A stretch of 64,000 nt of DNA, from positions 4,526,001 through 4,590,000 of the forward strand of contig NZ_CP009428.1 of assembly GCF_000758725.1 (NCBI RefSeq), read 5' to 3'. The notes beneath the pieces were generated by a model. The model saw nothing but the letters and a program-made list of their open reading frames with translations, was not told the DNA's origin and did no database searches. Source of the DNA: Paenibacillus odorifer. Its GTDB lineage: Bacteria; Bacillota; Bacilli; Paenibacillales; Paenibacillaceae. Position numbers and translations under genes: made by a program. How positions within the stretch are numbered: the stretch's first letter is position 1; each line of letters starts with the position of its first letter. This document shows, piece by piece, positions 43,190 through 51,751 of this stretch.

Positions 43190-43573
43190 TTAAGCGATTG
43201 TAGCATGCAATTCATGATCAGCCAGCTTCACTGGTTTGTTATTCTCATCCACGAATACCACCGTTGGCTTATGTGACTCCAGTTCTTCCGAGGACAACAT
43301 CGCATACGAAATGATAATTACTGTATCGCCCGGCTGAACAAGACGAGCTGCGGCACCATTGAGACAGATCACTCCGCTTCCACGCGGTCCAGGAATTACA
43401 TAGGTCTCCAGTCGCGAACCATTGTTGTTATCCACAATTTGAACTTTTTCATTCTCAAGAATGTCCGCGGCTTCCATCAAGCTCTCATCAATGGTAATAC
43501 TGCCCACATAGTTCAAATTCGCTTCCGTTACTGTTGCGCGGTGAATTTTGGATTTCATCATATGTCTAAACAA
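43190..43573 (-). CDS. panD: Aspartate 1-decarboxylase proenzyme
   Basis: 127 residues, the standard length. It makes beta-alanine for pantothenate. The chain self-cleaves between Gly24 and Ser25 in NYVGSITID to form the pyruvoyl cofactor; GRGSGVICLNGAAARLVQ-like sequence (GSGVICLNGAAARLVQPGD) is present. The start is TTG at 43573 (reading MFRHMMKSKIHRATV), 9 bases after AGGAGG; it places Ser at 25 exactly as in the family. It overlaps panC by 8 bases. Confidence 0.95.
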   Translation of the reverse strand: MFRHMMKSKIHRATVTEANLNYVGSITIDESLMEAADILENEKVQIVDNNNGSRLETYVIPGPRGSGVICLNGAAARLVQPGDTVIIISYAMLSSEELESHKPTVVFVDENNKPVKLADHELHATIA

Positions 43574-44456
43574 GTGCAGCAACCTCCTTTGGAATAAATA
43601 CATTATTATCAATCAAGCGTGTTCTGCCAAACTTCACGGCAAGCGCTATAATAATTTCCCCATCCACTTCTGATAAAAGAGCTTCATCCTCTAATCCTTC
43701 AAGATCAGGGAATGTTAGGATCTCCGCATAATCAATCACCGCTAGAGGAGAGCTGGAAATAACCGATGTCAACAATTCCCGCACTTCAGCAACGGTTCTT
43801 ACTTTTCCTTCTTCAATAGACTGACGTGCTTCACGTAAGGAACGAGATAACACCAATGCCTGACTACGCTCCTCTGGAGACAAGAATACGTTACGTGAGC
43901 TGAGCGCAAGTCCATCCCCTTCACGAACGATCGGACAAGGGATAATTTCGACATTCATATTAAGATCGGACACCATTCGGCGAAGGACAGCAACTTGTTG
44001 AGCATCCTTCAGCCCAAAGAAAGCATAATCCGGCTGTACAATATTGAAGAATTTATTAACCACTGTGGTTACACCATCAAAATGCCCAGGGCGGGAAGCC
44101 CCACATAGCCGGGTAGTAAGCTCCGATACCGAGACAGTAGTCCGAGTAGGCTGCGGATACATTTCTTCCACACTGGGGATAAATACAATATCTACTCCCT
44201 CACGTTCAGCGAGTTCCAAATCACGACGCTCGTCACGCGGATAGGAATCATAATCCTCGTTTGGCCCGAATTGCAAAGGATTCACAAAAATGCTCATTAC
44301 CACTGTGTTGCTCATTTCTCCAGCCCGGCGAAGCAGACTGGCATGTCCGTCATGCAAGTATCCCATCGTAGGAACGAACCCAATCGGGGCGTGCCCGCCT
44401 TGTCTCATATACTCCAAAGCTTCGCGCAGCTGCTCAATGCTTCTGACCACTCTCAT
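43566..44456 (-). CDS. panC: Pantothenate synthetase
   Basis: 296 residues. It condenses pantoate and beta-alanine with ATP. Nucleotide-binding motif PTMGYLHDGHASLLRRA with HxGH, then FVNPLQFGPNEDYDSYPRD and VVNKFFNIVQPDYAFFGLKD and the late KFGRTRLIDN loop. It begins directly after the panB stop (TAAATG) and overlaps panD, so the three genes form one coupled unit. Confidence 0.97.
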   Translation of the reverse strand: MRVVRSIEQLREALEYMRQGGHAPIGFVPTMGYLHDGHASLLRRAGEMSNTVVMSIFVNPLQFGPNEDYDSYPRDERRDLELAEREGVDIVFIPSVEEMYPQPTRTTVSVSELTTRLCGASRPGHFDGVTTVVNKFFNIVQPDYAFFGLKDAQQVAVLRRMVSDLNMNVEIIPCPIVREGDGLALSSRNVFLSPEERSQALVLSRSLREARQSIEEGKVRTVAEVRELLTSVISSSPLAVIDYAEILTFPDLEGLEDEALLSEVDGEIIIALAVKFGRTRLIDNNVFIPKEVAALV

Positions 44457-45323
44457 TTATTTCCCTTCCTTTCTGGCAGCGCCATATAAAGATTCCAAGA
44501 CTGTTTCATCTGCATTAAAAACGTGACCTTCATCTGGGAAGGAACGTTCCTTCACTTCCTTCACATACTGGCTGATGCCCTCACGGATCACATTACCCAC
44601 ATCCGCATAGGTTTTGACAAAACGTTTCTCACGATAAGGTGAGGCATAACGCAGCAAATCATGGAAAACCAATACCTGTCCATCACAGTAACGGCCTGCA
44701 CCAATCCCAATGGTTGGGATGCTAAGCGCTTCAGAGATTGCATGGGCTACTTCTTCCGTTACCAGCTCCAAAACGATTGCAAAAGCACCTGCTGCCTCAA
44801 GCGCCTTAGCTTCATCCATCAGGCGTTGGGCATCCTTGGCGTCTTTGCCTTGAATCCGGTAGCCACCAATCATATTCACGGATTGAGGAGTAAGCCCGAT
44901 GTGTCCCAGCACAGGGACTCCCGCAGCCACAACCGTAGCTACAGTCTCACAAATCTCAAGTCCACCTTCCATTTTGACGGCATGAGCCCGCCCTTCCTGC
45001 ATCAATCTGCGCACACCCCGCAGGGTTTCATCTATACTCCCGTGATACGTCATAAATGGCATATCAGCCACGATAAATGTACTTTGTGCTCCTCGAGTTA
45101 CCGAGCGGGTATGGTACACCATATCTTCAATCGTTACCGGTAAAGTTGTATTGTATCCAAGGACTACATTCCCAAGAGAGTCACCAACCAAAATAAGGTC
45201 GATACCTGCTTCTTCTGCAAGAACTGCAGATGGATAATCATAAGCGGTCAGCATGCTCAGTGGCACACCTTCTGCTTTCATTTTTTTCATTTTTACAATA
45301 TTTAGTGCTTGTTTGTTTGTCAT
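44457..45323 (-). CDS. panB: 3-methyl-2-oxobutanoate hydroxymethyltransferase
   Basis: 288 residues. First step of pantothenate synthesis, transferring a hydroxymethyl group from methylene-tetrahydrofolate to ketoisovalerate. Markers: MLTAYDYPSAVLAEEAGID, LVGDSLGNVVLGYNTTL, VKMEGG and GIGAGRYCDGQVLVFHDLL. AGGAGG lies 12-17 bases upstream. A leader of about 255 bases with an intrinsic terminator 50 bases before the ATG suggests attenuation control. Confidence 0.97.
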   Translation of the reverse strand: MTNKQALNIVKMKKMKAEGVPLSMLTAYDYPSAVLAEEAGIDLILVGDSLGNVVLGYNTTLPVTIEDMVYHTRSVTRGAQSTFIVADMPFMTYHGSIDETLRGVRRLMQEGRAHAVKMEGGLEICETVATVVAAGVPVLGHIGLTPQSVNMIGGYRIQGKDAKDAQRLMDEAKALEAAGAFAIVLELVTEEVAHAISEALSIPTIGIGAGRYCDGQVLVFHDLLRYASPYREKRFVKTYADVGNVIREGISQYVKEVKERSFPDEGHVFNADETVLESLYGAARKEGK

Positions 45324-45579
45324 TTCTCTTTTCGTCCTCCTTTTTTAAGTAACCTGCCCGTAAAAATCGCAACAAAAAAACCTTTTAGCAATCATTTGCT
45401 AAAAAGGTCCGAAGGGCAAAAAAGAGTCACTTGCGATCGTCCCTTCTGTCTCGGTCCTTACGGCTCAGAGCAGAATCCAACGTAACCGTCAAACGCAGTT
45501 ATGAAGGTACTTTCAGTAATAAAAAATATAAAAAGTTCTACAATTCAAGAGTACAGTTCGATAAACGATACCGCCTCCG
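45324..45579 (-). promoter_or_regulatory. Long structured leader of panBCD, candidate attenuator
   Basis: From a likely start near 45579, the leader runs about 255 bases without a convincing ORF. It contains a TCTGCTC...GAG-A-CAGA stem with a bulged A (about 45442-45471), an AAGGG...CCCTT stem, and then a complete intrinsic terminator (45373-45408) before the panB ribosome binding site. A terminator in this place must be conditional. A pan RNA motif is known upstream of panB in Firmicutes; I could not test the match. Confidence 0.6.
45373..45408 (-). terminator. Intrinsic terminator inside the panB leader
   Basis: On the minus strand CCTTTTTAGCAAA pairs with TTGCTAAAAGG across a short loop and is followed by seven Ts. 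It lies 50 bases before panB with no second promoter in between that I can see. Confidence 0.8.
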
Positions 45580-45585
45580 ACCCAT

Positions 45586-45594
45586 AGTATATCA
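45586..45594 (-). promoter_or_regulatory. Extended -10 promoter of panBCD
   Basis: TGATATACT on the minus strand is an extended -10 (TGnTATACT); the -35 region is poor. It lies downstream of the birA terminator and upstream of the leader terminator, so it can start the leader transcript. Confidence 0.5.
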
Positions 45595-45614
45595 AAAAGA
45601 GCGCGGAATTACAC

Positions 45615-45652
45615 GAAAAAAATATGACAAGGGATGATACCCCTGTCATATA
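45615..45652 (-). terminator. Intrinsic terminator after the biotin ligase gene
   Basis: ATATGACAGGG pairs with CCCTTGTCATAT (minus strand) followed by seven Ts; it insulates panBCD from birA and cca. Confidence 0.9.
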
Positions 45653-45660
45653 AATAAATC

Positions 45661-46461
45661 TTATAAAAGTTCAATTTCACCTGAGCATACGTTAGAGATC
45701 TCTCCTGAGCTGTTTTTAAGCAGTAGACCACCTATTTCATCCAAACCCACTACCACACCTTCAGAACGCCCCTGAGGGCTGTTCAGTGCGATCTGGCGCC
45801 CCAAAGTCACAGACATGGACTCCCAAAGCTCCTTTATAGGTTTAAAACCTTGCTTCATGTACAGATTGTAATGCATATCCAGTTCGTCCAAAACCGCCCT
45901 TACCAGCTCAGAACGGTCAACTGGAGCACCCCCCCGCTCAATCCGAAGTGAAGTGGCGACCTCCTGCAGATGATCGGGATAATCTTCCTCTGTCATGTTC
46001 GCGGAAATGCCAATTCCAGCAATGCAATAATGAAGCTCCCCTTCTCTTAGAGAAGATTCGAGTAAAATTCCACAAATCTTACGACCGCCTGCGAGCAGAT
46101 CATTCGGCCATTTGATGCCGGCATCTACACCGGTCACCCGTCGAATTGCCTTGCAGACGGCAACTCCAGCCAGCAATGTCAGCTGCGGAGTCTCCGACAA
46201 GGGTAATTGGGGCCGTAACACAATACTCATCCAAATGCCCTTGCCACGGGGAGAGAACCACTTTCTTCCCATTCGGCCTCGGGCACCCGTCTGTTCTTCT
46301 GCGATGACGGTTGTTCCTTCCGGCGCGCCGTTTTCCGCTAAAAACTTAGCTTCTTCTTGAGTGGACACCACAGATTCCAGCAACTGAACGTTGCCTATCC
46401 AATTCGAAGCGGAGGTCTCTCGCTTCAGCTCAGTTAGCGACAGCGCTTTATCATCGCTCAT
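45661..46461 (-). CDS. birA: Biotin--[acetyl-CoA-carboxylase] ligase, without N-terminal HTH
   Basis: 266 residues. The catalytic domain is complete: STQEEAKFLAENG, biotin-AMP loop GARGRMGRKWFSPRGKGIW, KWPNDLLAGGRKICGILLES and a C-terminal SH3-like domain (SPQGRSEGVVVGLDEIGGLL). The DNA-binding winged helix of Bacillus-type BirA (about 60 more residues) is absent; only about 30 residues precede the catalytic domain. The start MSDDKALSL at 46461 is 9 bases after AGGA and overlaps cca by 11 bases; longer in-frame versions add only residues read through cca, not an HTH. Confidence 0.92.
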   Translation of the reverse strand: MSDDKALSLTELKRETSASNWIGNVQLLESVVSTQEEAKFLAENGAPEGTTVIAEEQTGARGRMGRKWFSPRGKGIWMSIVLRPQLPLSETPQLTLLAGVAVCKAIRRVTGVDAGIKWPNDLLAGGRKICGILLESSLREGELHYCIAGIGISANMTEEDYPDHLQEVATSLRIERGGAPVDRSELVRAVLDELDMHYNLYMKQGFKPIKELWESMSVTLGRQIALNSPQGRSEGVVVGLDEIGGLLLKNSSGEISNVCSGEIELL

Positions 46462-47800
46462 GTCCATCCATCCTTTTTGCTTCAAGCAGCAATAATTGTT
46501 TATCGTTAGGTAAATCACCTGAAGCGACCGCTTGCAGGAGTCCATTTAACATTTTGCCGAGCCATGGTCCCGGACGTTTGTCCAAAGACTCCAGCAGCTC
46601 ATTGCCTGTAATCTCAAGCTCCGAAAGGCTGGTTAGCGGCATTTGCGCGATCCATTCTCTTGCCGCTTGTACATTTACAGCGGCAGGTGCGGTTGCAGCC
46701 TCTGGCGATTCCACGATGGAAAAGGCAGAAGAGGCCGCAGTGGGAAGAGTAGGTGCGGCTGCTGGCAGTATCGCCAGCAGCGAGAGCCACCCTTCGGCGG
46801 CTTCCACGCCGAAGGCCAGCACGGCGGCGATCCATTGCCGCCGCAGACCTTCCATGCCGCCCATATCCGGCGGCATGCCCTCTAGCGCAGCGGTCCAAGC
46901 TTCGCGGACCCGCAGCACCTGGACGACGCCGCTCCGCGTCGTCCCCGAGAACGTCCATGCCCGCAGCAGCACATCGGCCTCTTGGGCCGACTGCTTCAGG
47001 GCATGGAGGAGAAGCGCCCACCGCAGGCGGGCGCTCTCCAGTTCCCCGATCCCGGCCGTTAAGGCGGCAGCAGCCGCCATATCGGTTCCGGTCCAGGGGA
47101 ACGGGGCTTTGCCGCGCGCCAGCAGCTCGCAGCGCGCTAGCATGCCTAGGCCGCGCAGAGGATGCGGCCCCTCGACGATGCGGTCCAGCTCCGCGCGGAC
47201 ACGCTCCACAGCAATATGCGCCAGCTTATCCCGCTGGCGCATCAGGCCCCTCCACGTGTTCTTCGCGATGGAGAAATCCAGCACCGATGCAAAACGAATG
47301 CAGCGAAGCATGCGAAGCGCATCTTCGTCAAACCGCTCCTCCGCATCGCCTACACAGCGAATCACCTGCAGCTGTAGATCCTTCTCACCTGCGAATGGAT
47401 CAATAAGTTCCCCATTTAATCCACAGCAAATCGCGTTGATCGTGAAATCACGACGACGAAGATCCTCCTTCACATCGTTCACGAAAAAAACATGTTCAGG
47501 ACGACGATGGTCTACATAACCACTTTCTGTCCGGTATGTCGTCACTTCAAACCCGCAACCATCCTGTATCACGGTGACCGTACCATGAGCTAATCCTGTT
47601 GGCACACTGCGCGCAAAGATAGCTATCACTTCCTCCGGCAGTGCTGAGGTTGTAATATCCATATCGTGCACTGGCCTACCTAATAGCTCATCGCGAATAC
47701 ATCCTCCAACCCAATAAGCCTCGTGGCCATTTTGGGTTAACTCGGAAATTACAATCTCCGCTGCAATTGCCATCGCAGAAGGTGCCATTGTCCATTCCAT
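46451..47800 (-). CDS. cca: CCA tRNA nucleotidyltransferase
   Basis: 449 residues. Adds or repairs the 3' CCA of tRNA. The class II head has GHEAYWVGGCIRDELLGRPV and the metal-binding DMDITTSA, then RRRDFTINAICCGLNGELID, RFDEDALRMLRCIRFASVL and RVRAELDRI. The C-terminal half is GC- and Ala-rich and poorly conserved (about 46650-47200), standing out from neighbours. The ATG at 47800 follows AAGGAG; an ATG 75 bases upstream reads out of the end of bshA. Confidence 0.95.
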   Translation of the reverse strand: MEWTMAPSAMAIAAEIVISELTQNGHEAYWVGGCIRDELLGRPVHDMDITTSALPEEVIAIFARSVPTGLAHGTVTVIQDGCGFEVTTYRTESGYVDHRRPEHVFFVNDVKEDLRRRDFTINAICCGLNGELIDPFAGEKDLQLQVIRCVGDAEERFDEDALRMLRCIRFASVLDFSIAKNTWRGLMRQRDKLAHIAVERVRAELDRIVEGPHPLRGLGMLARCELLARGKAPFPWTGTDMAAAAALTAGIGELESARLRWALLLHALKQSAQEADVLLRAWTFSGTTRSGVVQVLRVREAWTAALEGMPPDMGGMEGLRRQWIAAVLAFGVEAAEGWLSLLAILPAAAPTLPTAASSAFSIVESPEAATAPAAVNVQAAREWIAQMPLTSLSELEITGNELLESLDKRPGPWLGKMLNGLLQAVASGDLPNDKQLLLLEAKRMDGHER

Positions 47801-47810
47801 ATGTGACTCC

Positions 47811-48971
47811 TTACCCCCGAACTGGGTCCAGTCCAAGTACCTTGCGCCCCAGCACCCGGTAATAAATATCTTCATATTGTTTCGTTATCGAATCCTTACA
47901 GAAATCTTTGCAGGCTGTTTGTAAACAAGCTTCTCTAAACTGTTGCACCATACGTTCATCCGACAGGAGCTTAACTGCATATTTAGCCATAGTCGTTGTA
48001 TCGCCAATCGGTGCAAGGAATCCAGTCTTTCCATGCTCTATAAGCTCAGGAATGCCTCCGGTTTGCGAGCCAATCGTCGGTACGCCGCAAGCCATTGCTT
48101 CCAGAGCAACCAGACCAAAGCTTTCCTTCTCGGAAGGAAGCAGAAGCAGATCAGCTAAAGAGATCACCTGAGCGATTTCATCCTGCCTTCCCAGAAAACG
48201 AACTTTATCTTCCAGACCCATTTCGCTAATTTTGGCTTGAATTTTGGGAAGATCCGGACCTTCCCCTACAAGCAGCAGGCGGGAAGGCAGTTCACGATTC
48301 ACTTTGGCAAAAACGTCAACAACATCGCTGACTCTTTTTACAGGACGGAAATTACTGATATGCATCAGAATCTTCTCATCAGGCGCTGCGAAATCTCCCC
48401 GCAGATCCGTTACATCACGCGGATAATAGACCCGATGATCCACGAAGTTATAAGTGAGATCAATGTCGCGGGTAATATCGAGGACATCCCTTGTTTCTCT
48501 AATAAGATCCTGAGAGACCGCCGTAACGGCATCACTTTCATTAATCCCCAGGCGAATCAAATCTTTAAGCGATTCATCCTGACCAAGCACCGTTATATCC
48601 GTGCCATGCAAAGTCGTTACAACCTTCATATCGTTCCCAAGCATTTGCTTTGCAAGGAAAGCACACACTGCGTGTGGCACTGCATAGTGAACATGGAGAA
48701 GATCCAGATTTTGCATTTTGGCAACCTGAGCCATCTTCGTAGCAAGCGCTAGATCGTACGGGGGATAGCGGAATACATAATAATCGTTTACTTCTACCTC
48801 ATGGTAAAAAATATTTTTCTGAAACGTTCCCAACCGGAACGGGATACTATGTGTAATAAAATGAACTTCATGACCCTTCTCGGCCAAGAGTTTACCTAAT
48901 TCAGTCGCAACTACGCCTGAACCGCCAAGAGACGGATAACAGGTAATTCCTATTTTCAGCATACGATCCAT
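47811..48971 (-). CDS. bshA: N-acetyl-alpha-D-glucosaminyl L-malate synthase (bacillithiol step 1)
   Basis: 386 residues, GT4 glycosyltransferase that joins GlcNAc from UDP-GlcNAc to L-malate. N-terminal ITCYPSLGGSGVVATELGKL and C-terminal nucleotide-sugar motif EKESFGLVALEAMACGVPTI with both glutamates. GGAG is 8 bases before the ATG. It precedes cca by 10 bases and has its own gap and a terminator separating it from bshB1, which carries out the next step. Confidence 0.96.
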   Translation of the reverse strand: MDRMLKIGITCYPSLGGSGVVATELGKLLAEKGHEVHFITHSIPFRLGTFQKNIFYHEVEVNDYYVFRYPPYDLALATKMAQVAKMQNLDLLHVHYAVPHAVCAFLAKQMLGNDMKVVTTLHGTDITVLGQDESLKDLIRLGINESDAVTAVSQDLIRETRDVLDITRDIDLTYNFVDHRVYYPRDVTDLRGDFAAPDEKILMHISNFRPVKRVSDVVDVFAKVNRELPSRLLLVGEGPDLPKIQAKISEMGLEDKVRFLGRQDEIAQVISLADLLLLPSEKESFGLVALEAMACGVPTIGSQTGGIPELIEHGKTGFLAPIGDTTTMAKYAVKLLSDERMVQQFREACLQTACKDFCKDSITKQYEDIYYRVLGRKVLGLDPVRG

Positions 48972-49101
48972 CTTCCTGTCTCCTTCTTCTCCAGTATTGA
49001 TTCGTGTAATGAATCATCTATTGTTTGTCGGCCGCTTTCAAAAAAGCGAAGCGAACACCGTTTCTTTCAAAATCACAGGACTTTATTTCTCTAAGCTGTT
49101 C

Positions 49102-49150
49102 AAAAAAAGCTCTCAGGAGCGCAATGGCGTATTAATTCCAAGCACTCCTG
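49102..49150 (-). terminator. Intrinsic terminator between bshB1 and bshA
   Basis: On the minus strand CAGGAGTGC pairs with GCGCTCCTG (9 bp, one G-U) over a 19-base loop, followed by AGAGC and seven Ts. bshA therefore probably has its own promoter in the same gap. Confidence 0.65.
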
Positions 49151-49205
49151 GATCAATCATAATCAGCTTATTATATTATCATACAAACTTCGTTATATCC
49201 GTTCC

Positions 49206-49898
49206 TTAAGTAAACAATTCCACCGTATGAGGTACCTTGGTTGCAAACCCTTCTGCATAAGGAATCAGCCTGCGCTGGCCAAGCAGCATATCTCTCGAAC
49301 GGACTCGTTCAATGTAGCCTTCCGTTAACGGTGTGGATACAGCATCCTCACCCGGAGGTTTGGTGAACTGGGAGCGATAGCAGGACAACGCCTGCTCCTT
49401 CAAGCCATATTGCTCAGTAACATCAACAATAAGATCGGTACGTCCTAAATCATTGATAAAATAGAAGTACAGCTGTGGAGCAGGAATTGCCGGCTTGTCC
49501 GGCATATATTTACGTAGCTTGGCATTAAAAACAGCCTCTTCCACCAGCTTGCTACAGGCGATATGATCGGGATGACGATCTTCCCAATAAGGAGCAAAAA
49601 CTATCGTAGGAGAAAAGCGGCGAATTTCAGCAGTCACAGCCGCCACATGCTCTGCTGTAATAAAAAGCCCTCTATCTGGCAGACCCAGGTTTGTCCGCAC
49701 GGATGCTCCGAGAAGGTCTGCAGCTTGCTGCGCTTCTTGCTTGCGAAGTTCTACTGTACCGTTCGATGACATTTCCGCGGCTGTTAAATCGCAAAGTCCC
49801 ACCTTAAGTCCCGCAGCGGTATGTTTTGCAATTGTTCCTGCCATACCGATCTCCGCATCATCTGCATGCGCACCAAATACAAGAATGTCCAGCTTCAT
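49206..49898 (-). CDS. bshB1: N-acetyl-alpha-D-glucosaminyl L-malate deacetylase (bacillithiol step 2)
   Basis: 230 residues, PIG-L/LmbE zinc deacetylase. Zinc motif AHADDAEIGMAG near residue 10 and the later HPDH in EDRHPDHIACSKLV. It removes the acetyl group from GlcNAc-malate before cysteine is added by BshC, which is not in the window. It overlaps mgsA by 4 bases. Confidence 0.95.
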   Translation of the reverse strand: MKLDILVFGAHADDAEIGMAGTIAKHTAAGLKVGLCDLTAAEMSSNGTVELRKQEAQQAADLLGASVRTNLGLPDRGLFITAEHVAAVTAEIRRFSPTIVFAPYWEDRHPDHIACSKLVEEAVFNAKLRKYMPDKPAIPAPQLYFYFINDLGRTDLIVDVTEQYGLKEQALSCYRSQFTKPPGEDAVSTPLTEGYIERVRSRDMLLGQRRLIPYAEGFATKVPHTVELFT

Positions 49899-50317
49899 TC
49901 ATCAACACCTGGTTTGTATTTATGAACCAGTGCACGCCAAGCAAAATCACCACGATCAATCGCCTTCACAAGAACCTCCGCTGTGGCAATATTCGTAGCT
50001 ACTGGTATCCCGTATACGTCACATAGACGAAGTAGAGCTGAAATATCAGGTTCATGTGGCTGCGCCATTAATGGATCACGCATGAAAATAATAAGATCCA
50101 GTTCATCCTGTGCTACCATTGCACCGATTTGCTGATCTCCACCTAATGGACCAGACATGTAACGATGAATTTTTAAGTTAGTTACATCCATAATCCGTTG
50201 GCCAGTAGTCCCTGTAGAAAAAAGTTCATGACCTTCAAATACATGTTCATAAGCTAATACAAAATTTACGATTTCATCTTTTTTACGATCGTGGGCAATA
50301 AATGCGATCTTTAACAT
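49895..50317 (-). CDS. mgsA: Methylglyoxal synthase
   Basis: 140 residues. Converts dihydroxyacetone phosphate to methylglyoxal, relieving sugar-phosphate build-up. Conserved IAFIAHDRKKDEIV, the phosphate-binding STGTTGQRI, GPLGGDQQIGA and catalytic Asp in FMRDPLMAQPHEPD. It lies between dapB and bshB1 as in other Bacillales; bacillithiol helps detoxify methylglyoxal, giving the grouping a functional sense. Confidence 0.97.
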   Translation of the reverse strand: MLKIAFIAHDRKKDEIVNFVLAYEHVFEGHELFSTGTTGQRIMDVTNLKIHRYMSGPLGGDQQIGAMVAQDELDLIIFMRDPLMAQPHEPDISALLRLCDVYGIPVATNIATAEVLVKAIDRGDFAWRALVHKYKPGVDE

Positions 50318-50332
50318 GGTGTTCTCTCCTGT

Positions 50333-51136
50333 CTATTCTATAAAGTGCTCGAATCCATAGATCAAGCCTGTATATCCCATTACCTTTTCAATACCCATCT
50401 TAACGCCTGGCATATATCCCGCACGCTCATAAGAATCATGGCGAATCTTCAAGGATTGTCCGAATCCGCCAAAAATCACTTCTTCTTGAGCAAACACACC
50501 AGGAAGACGGACACTATGTATCCGGAATCCGTTATAGTAACCACCACGGGCACCTTCAATGGTTTCTTCCTCTTTAGGATTACCTTGACGAAGTTCCTCA
50601 CGAACTTCCGAAATCATCTCTGCGGTTTTGACCGCAGTTCCGGATGGAGCATCCAGTTTCTGGTCACCATGATACTCTATAATTTCCAGATGCGGGAAGT
50701 ACTTTGAAGCTTGCGCCGCAAATTTCATCAATAGAATAGCCCCAATGGAGAAATTCGGAGCAATAAGTCCGCCTATCCCCTGTTCTTGACACTGCTTGTC
50801 CAGTTCCACCATCTGCTCCGGTGTGAATCCGGTTGTACCGATAACCGGACGCACTCCGTACTTAATAGCTAGCGCTGTATTCGTATACGCTGACTGTGGT
50901 GTAGTGAAATCCACAAGGACATCTCCGTTGCTTCCCGCGAGGGCGGCCTCAAGATCAGAAGTTACAATAACGCCTGAGTCTTCCAGACCTACCAGACGCC
51001 CTGCATCAATATCGCCCGAAGAACGATCTACTGCTGCTGCTAACTCCAGCTCTTCGTCCTGCAATACAAGTTTAACAACCTCTTTACCCATTCTTCCGCC
51101 TGCGCCGGATACAACGACCCTGATCTTGTTATTCAT
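50333..51136 (-). CDS. dapB: 4-hydroxy-tetrahydrodipicolinate reductase
   Basis: 267 residues. NAD(P)H-dependent step towards diaminopimelate and lysine. Nucleotide motif VVVSGAGGRMGKEVVKLVL, DFTTPQSAYTN, IGTTGFTPEQ and substrate motif KLDAPSGTAVKTAEMI. The segment that in E. coli reads His-His here reads EYHGDQK, keeping only the first histidine. It follows the TPR gene on the same strand with a gap of 34 bases. Confidence 0.96.
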   Translation of the reverse strand: MNNKIRVVVSGAGGRMGKEVVKLVLQDEELELAAAVDRSSGDIDAGRLVGLEDSGVIVTSDLEAALAGSNGDVLVDFTTPQSAYTNTALAIKYGVRPVIGTTGFTPEQMVELDKQCQEQGIGGLIAPNFSIGAILLMKFAAQASKYFPHLEIIEYHGDQKLDAPSGTAVKTAEMISEVREELRQGNPKEEETIEGARGGYYNGFRIHSVRLPGVFAQEEVIFGGFGQSLKIRHDSYERAGYMPGVKMGIEKVMGYTGLIYGFEHFIE

Positions 51137-51170
51137 ATTTTTTCCATCCTCGCTCTCACTAGTTATATAG

Positions 51171-51692
51171 TTATTGCATATACGATTGTATGGATTTCTG
51201 AAGGTCTCTCATCAATTCCCGCAAGCCAGAATCATCCGGATGTAACGAAATCACTTCTTTTAAGGCAGTCATAGCCTGTAAATGTTCATTCACTCGACTA
51301 TGCGCGATAGCAAGCCATACATAAGCATCCCCATATAATGGATCAAGGGTAATCGCCTCTTTGAGCAGTGTAATCGGATGATAAGGGTTGCGAGTTTTGT
51401 TGTCTTCATCTTCTATCAACCGTTTGGCTTCCTGTACATGCATCATAGCCTGCAAATGCTGCAGATGCAGACTATACTCAGGTTTGCTGGTGTCCAGCTT
51501 TACAGCAGCCTGAGCATGAACTAAAGCTTTATCTAGCATACCACTGCGGGCATACGTTATGGAACAACGATATCTAACCTCGGCATCAGCAGGGCTTGCC
51601 GCAATTGCAGACTCGAAGCAAACAATAGCTTCGGCAAAGTCACTGCGCAATATCGAGCGGTAAGCCTCTCTTACATAATCCTTATGATCCAT
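51171..51692 (-). CDS. Tetratricopeptide-repeat protein
   Basis: 173 residues. About four TPR units across the protein: AYRSILRSDFAEAIVCFESA, VRYRCSITYARSGMLDKALV, AKRLIEDEDN and DAYVWLAIAHSRVNEHLQAM. No signal or membrane segment, so a cytoplasmic protein-binding scaffold. The start MDHKDYVREAY at 51692 follows GAGGATGGTGAG; an in-frame ATG 84 bases upstream lies within mazG. It sits between the MazG-type gene and dapB, a place that is empty in B. subtilis. Confidence 0.85.
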   Translation of the reverse strand: MDHKDYVREAYRSILRSDFAEAIVCFESAIAASPADAEVRYRCSITYARSGMLDKALVHAQAAVKLDTSKPEYSLHLQHLQAMMHVQEAKRLIEDEDNKTRNPYHPITLLKEAITLDPLYGDAYVWLAIAHSRVNEHLQAMTALKEVISLHPDDSGLRELMRDLQKSIQSYMQ

Positions 51693-51751
51693 ATACTCAC
51701 CATCCTCACGGCTAAATCCCGTTCGTTTGGTACAGCATATGTTATAGAGGC

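Noticed and set aside
45431..45637. 68-codon plus-strand ORF in the panB leader
   Set aside because: Arg/Lys/Tyr-rich product without a ribosome binding site, antisense to the structured leader.
46554..47519. A 321-codon ORF on the plus strand, opposite cca
   Set aside because: Low-complexity Ser/Ala/Arg antisense frame of the GC-rich half of cca, without any start signal.
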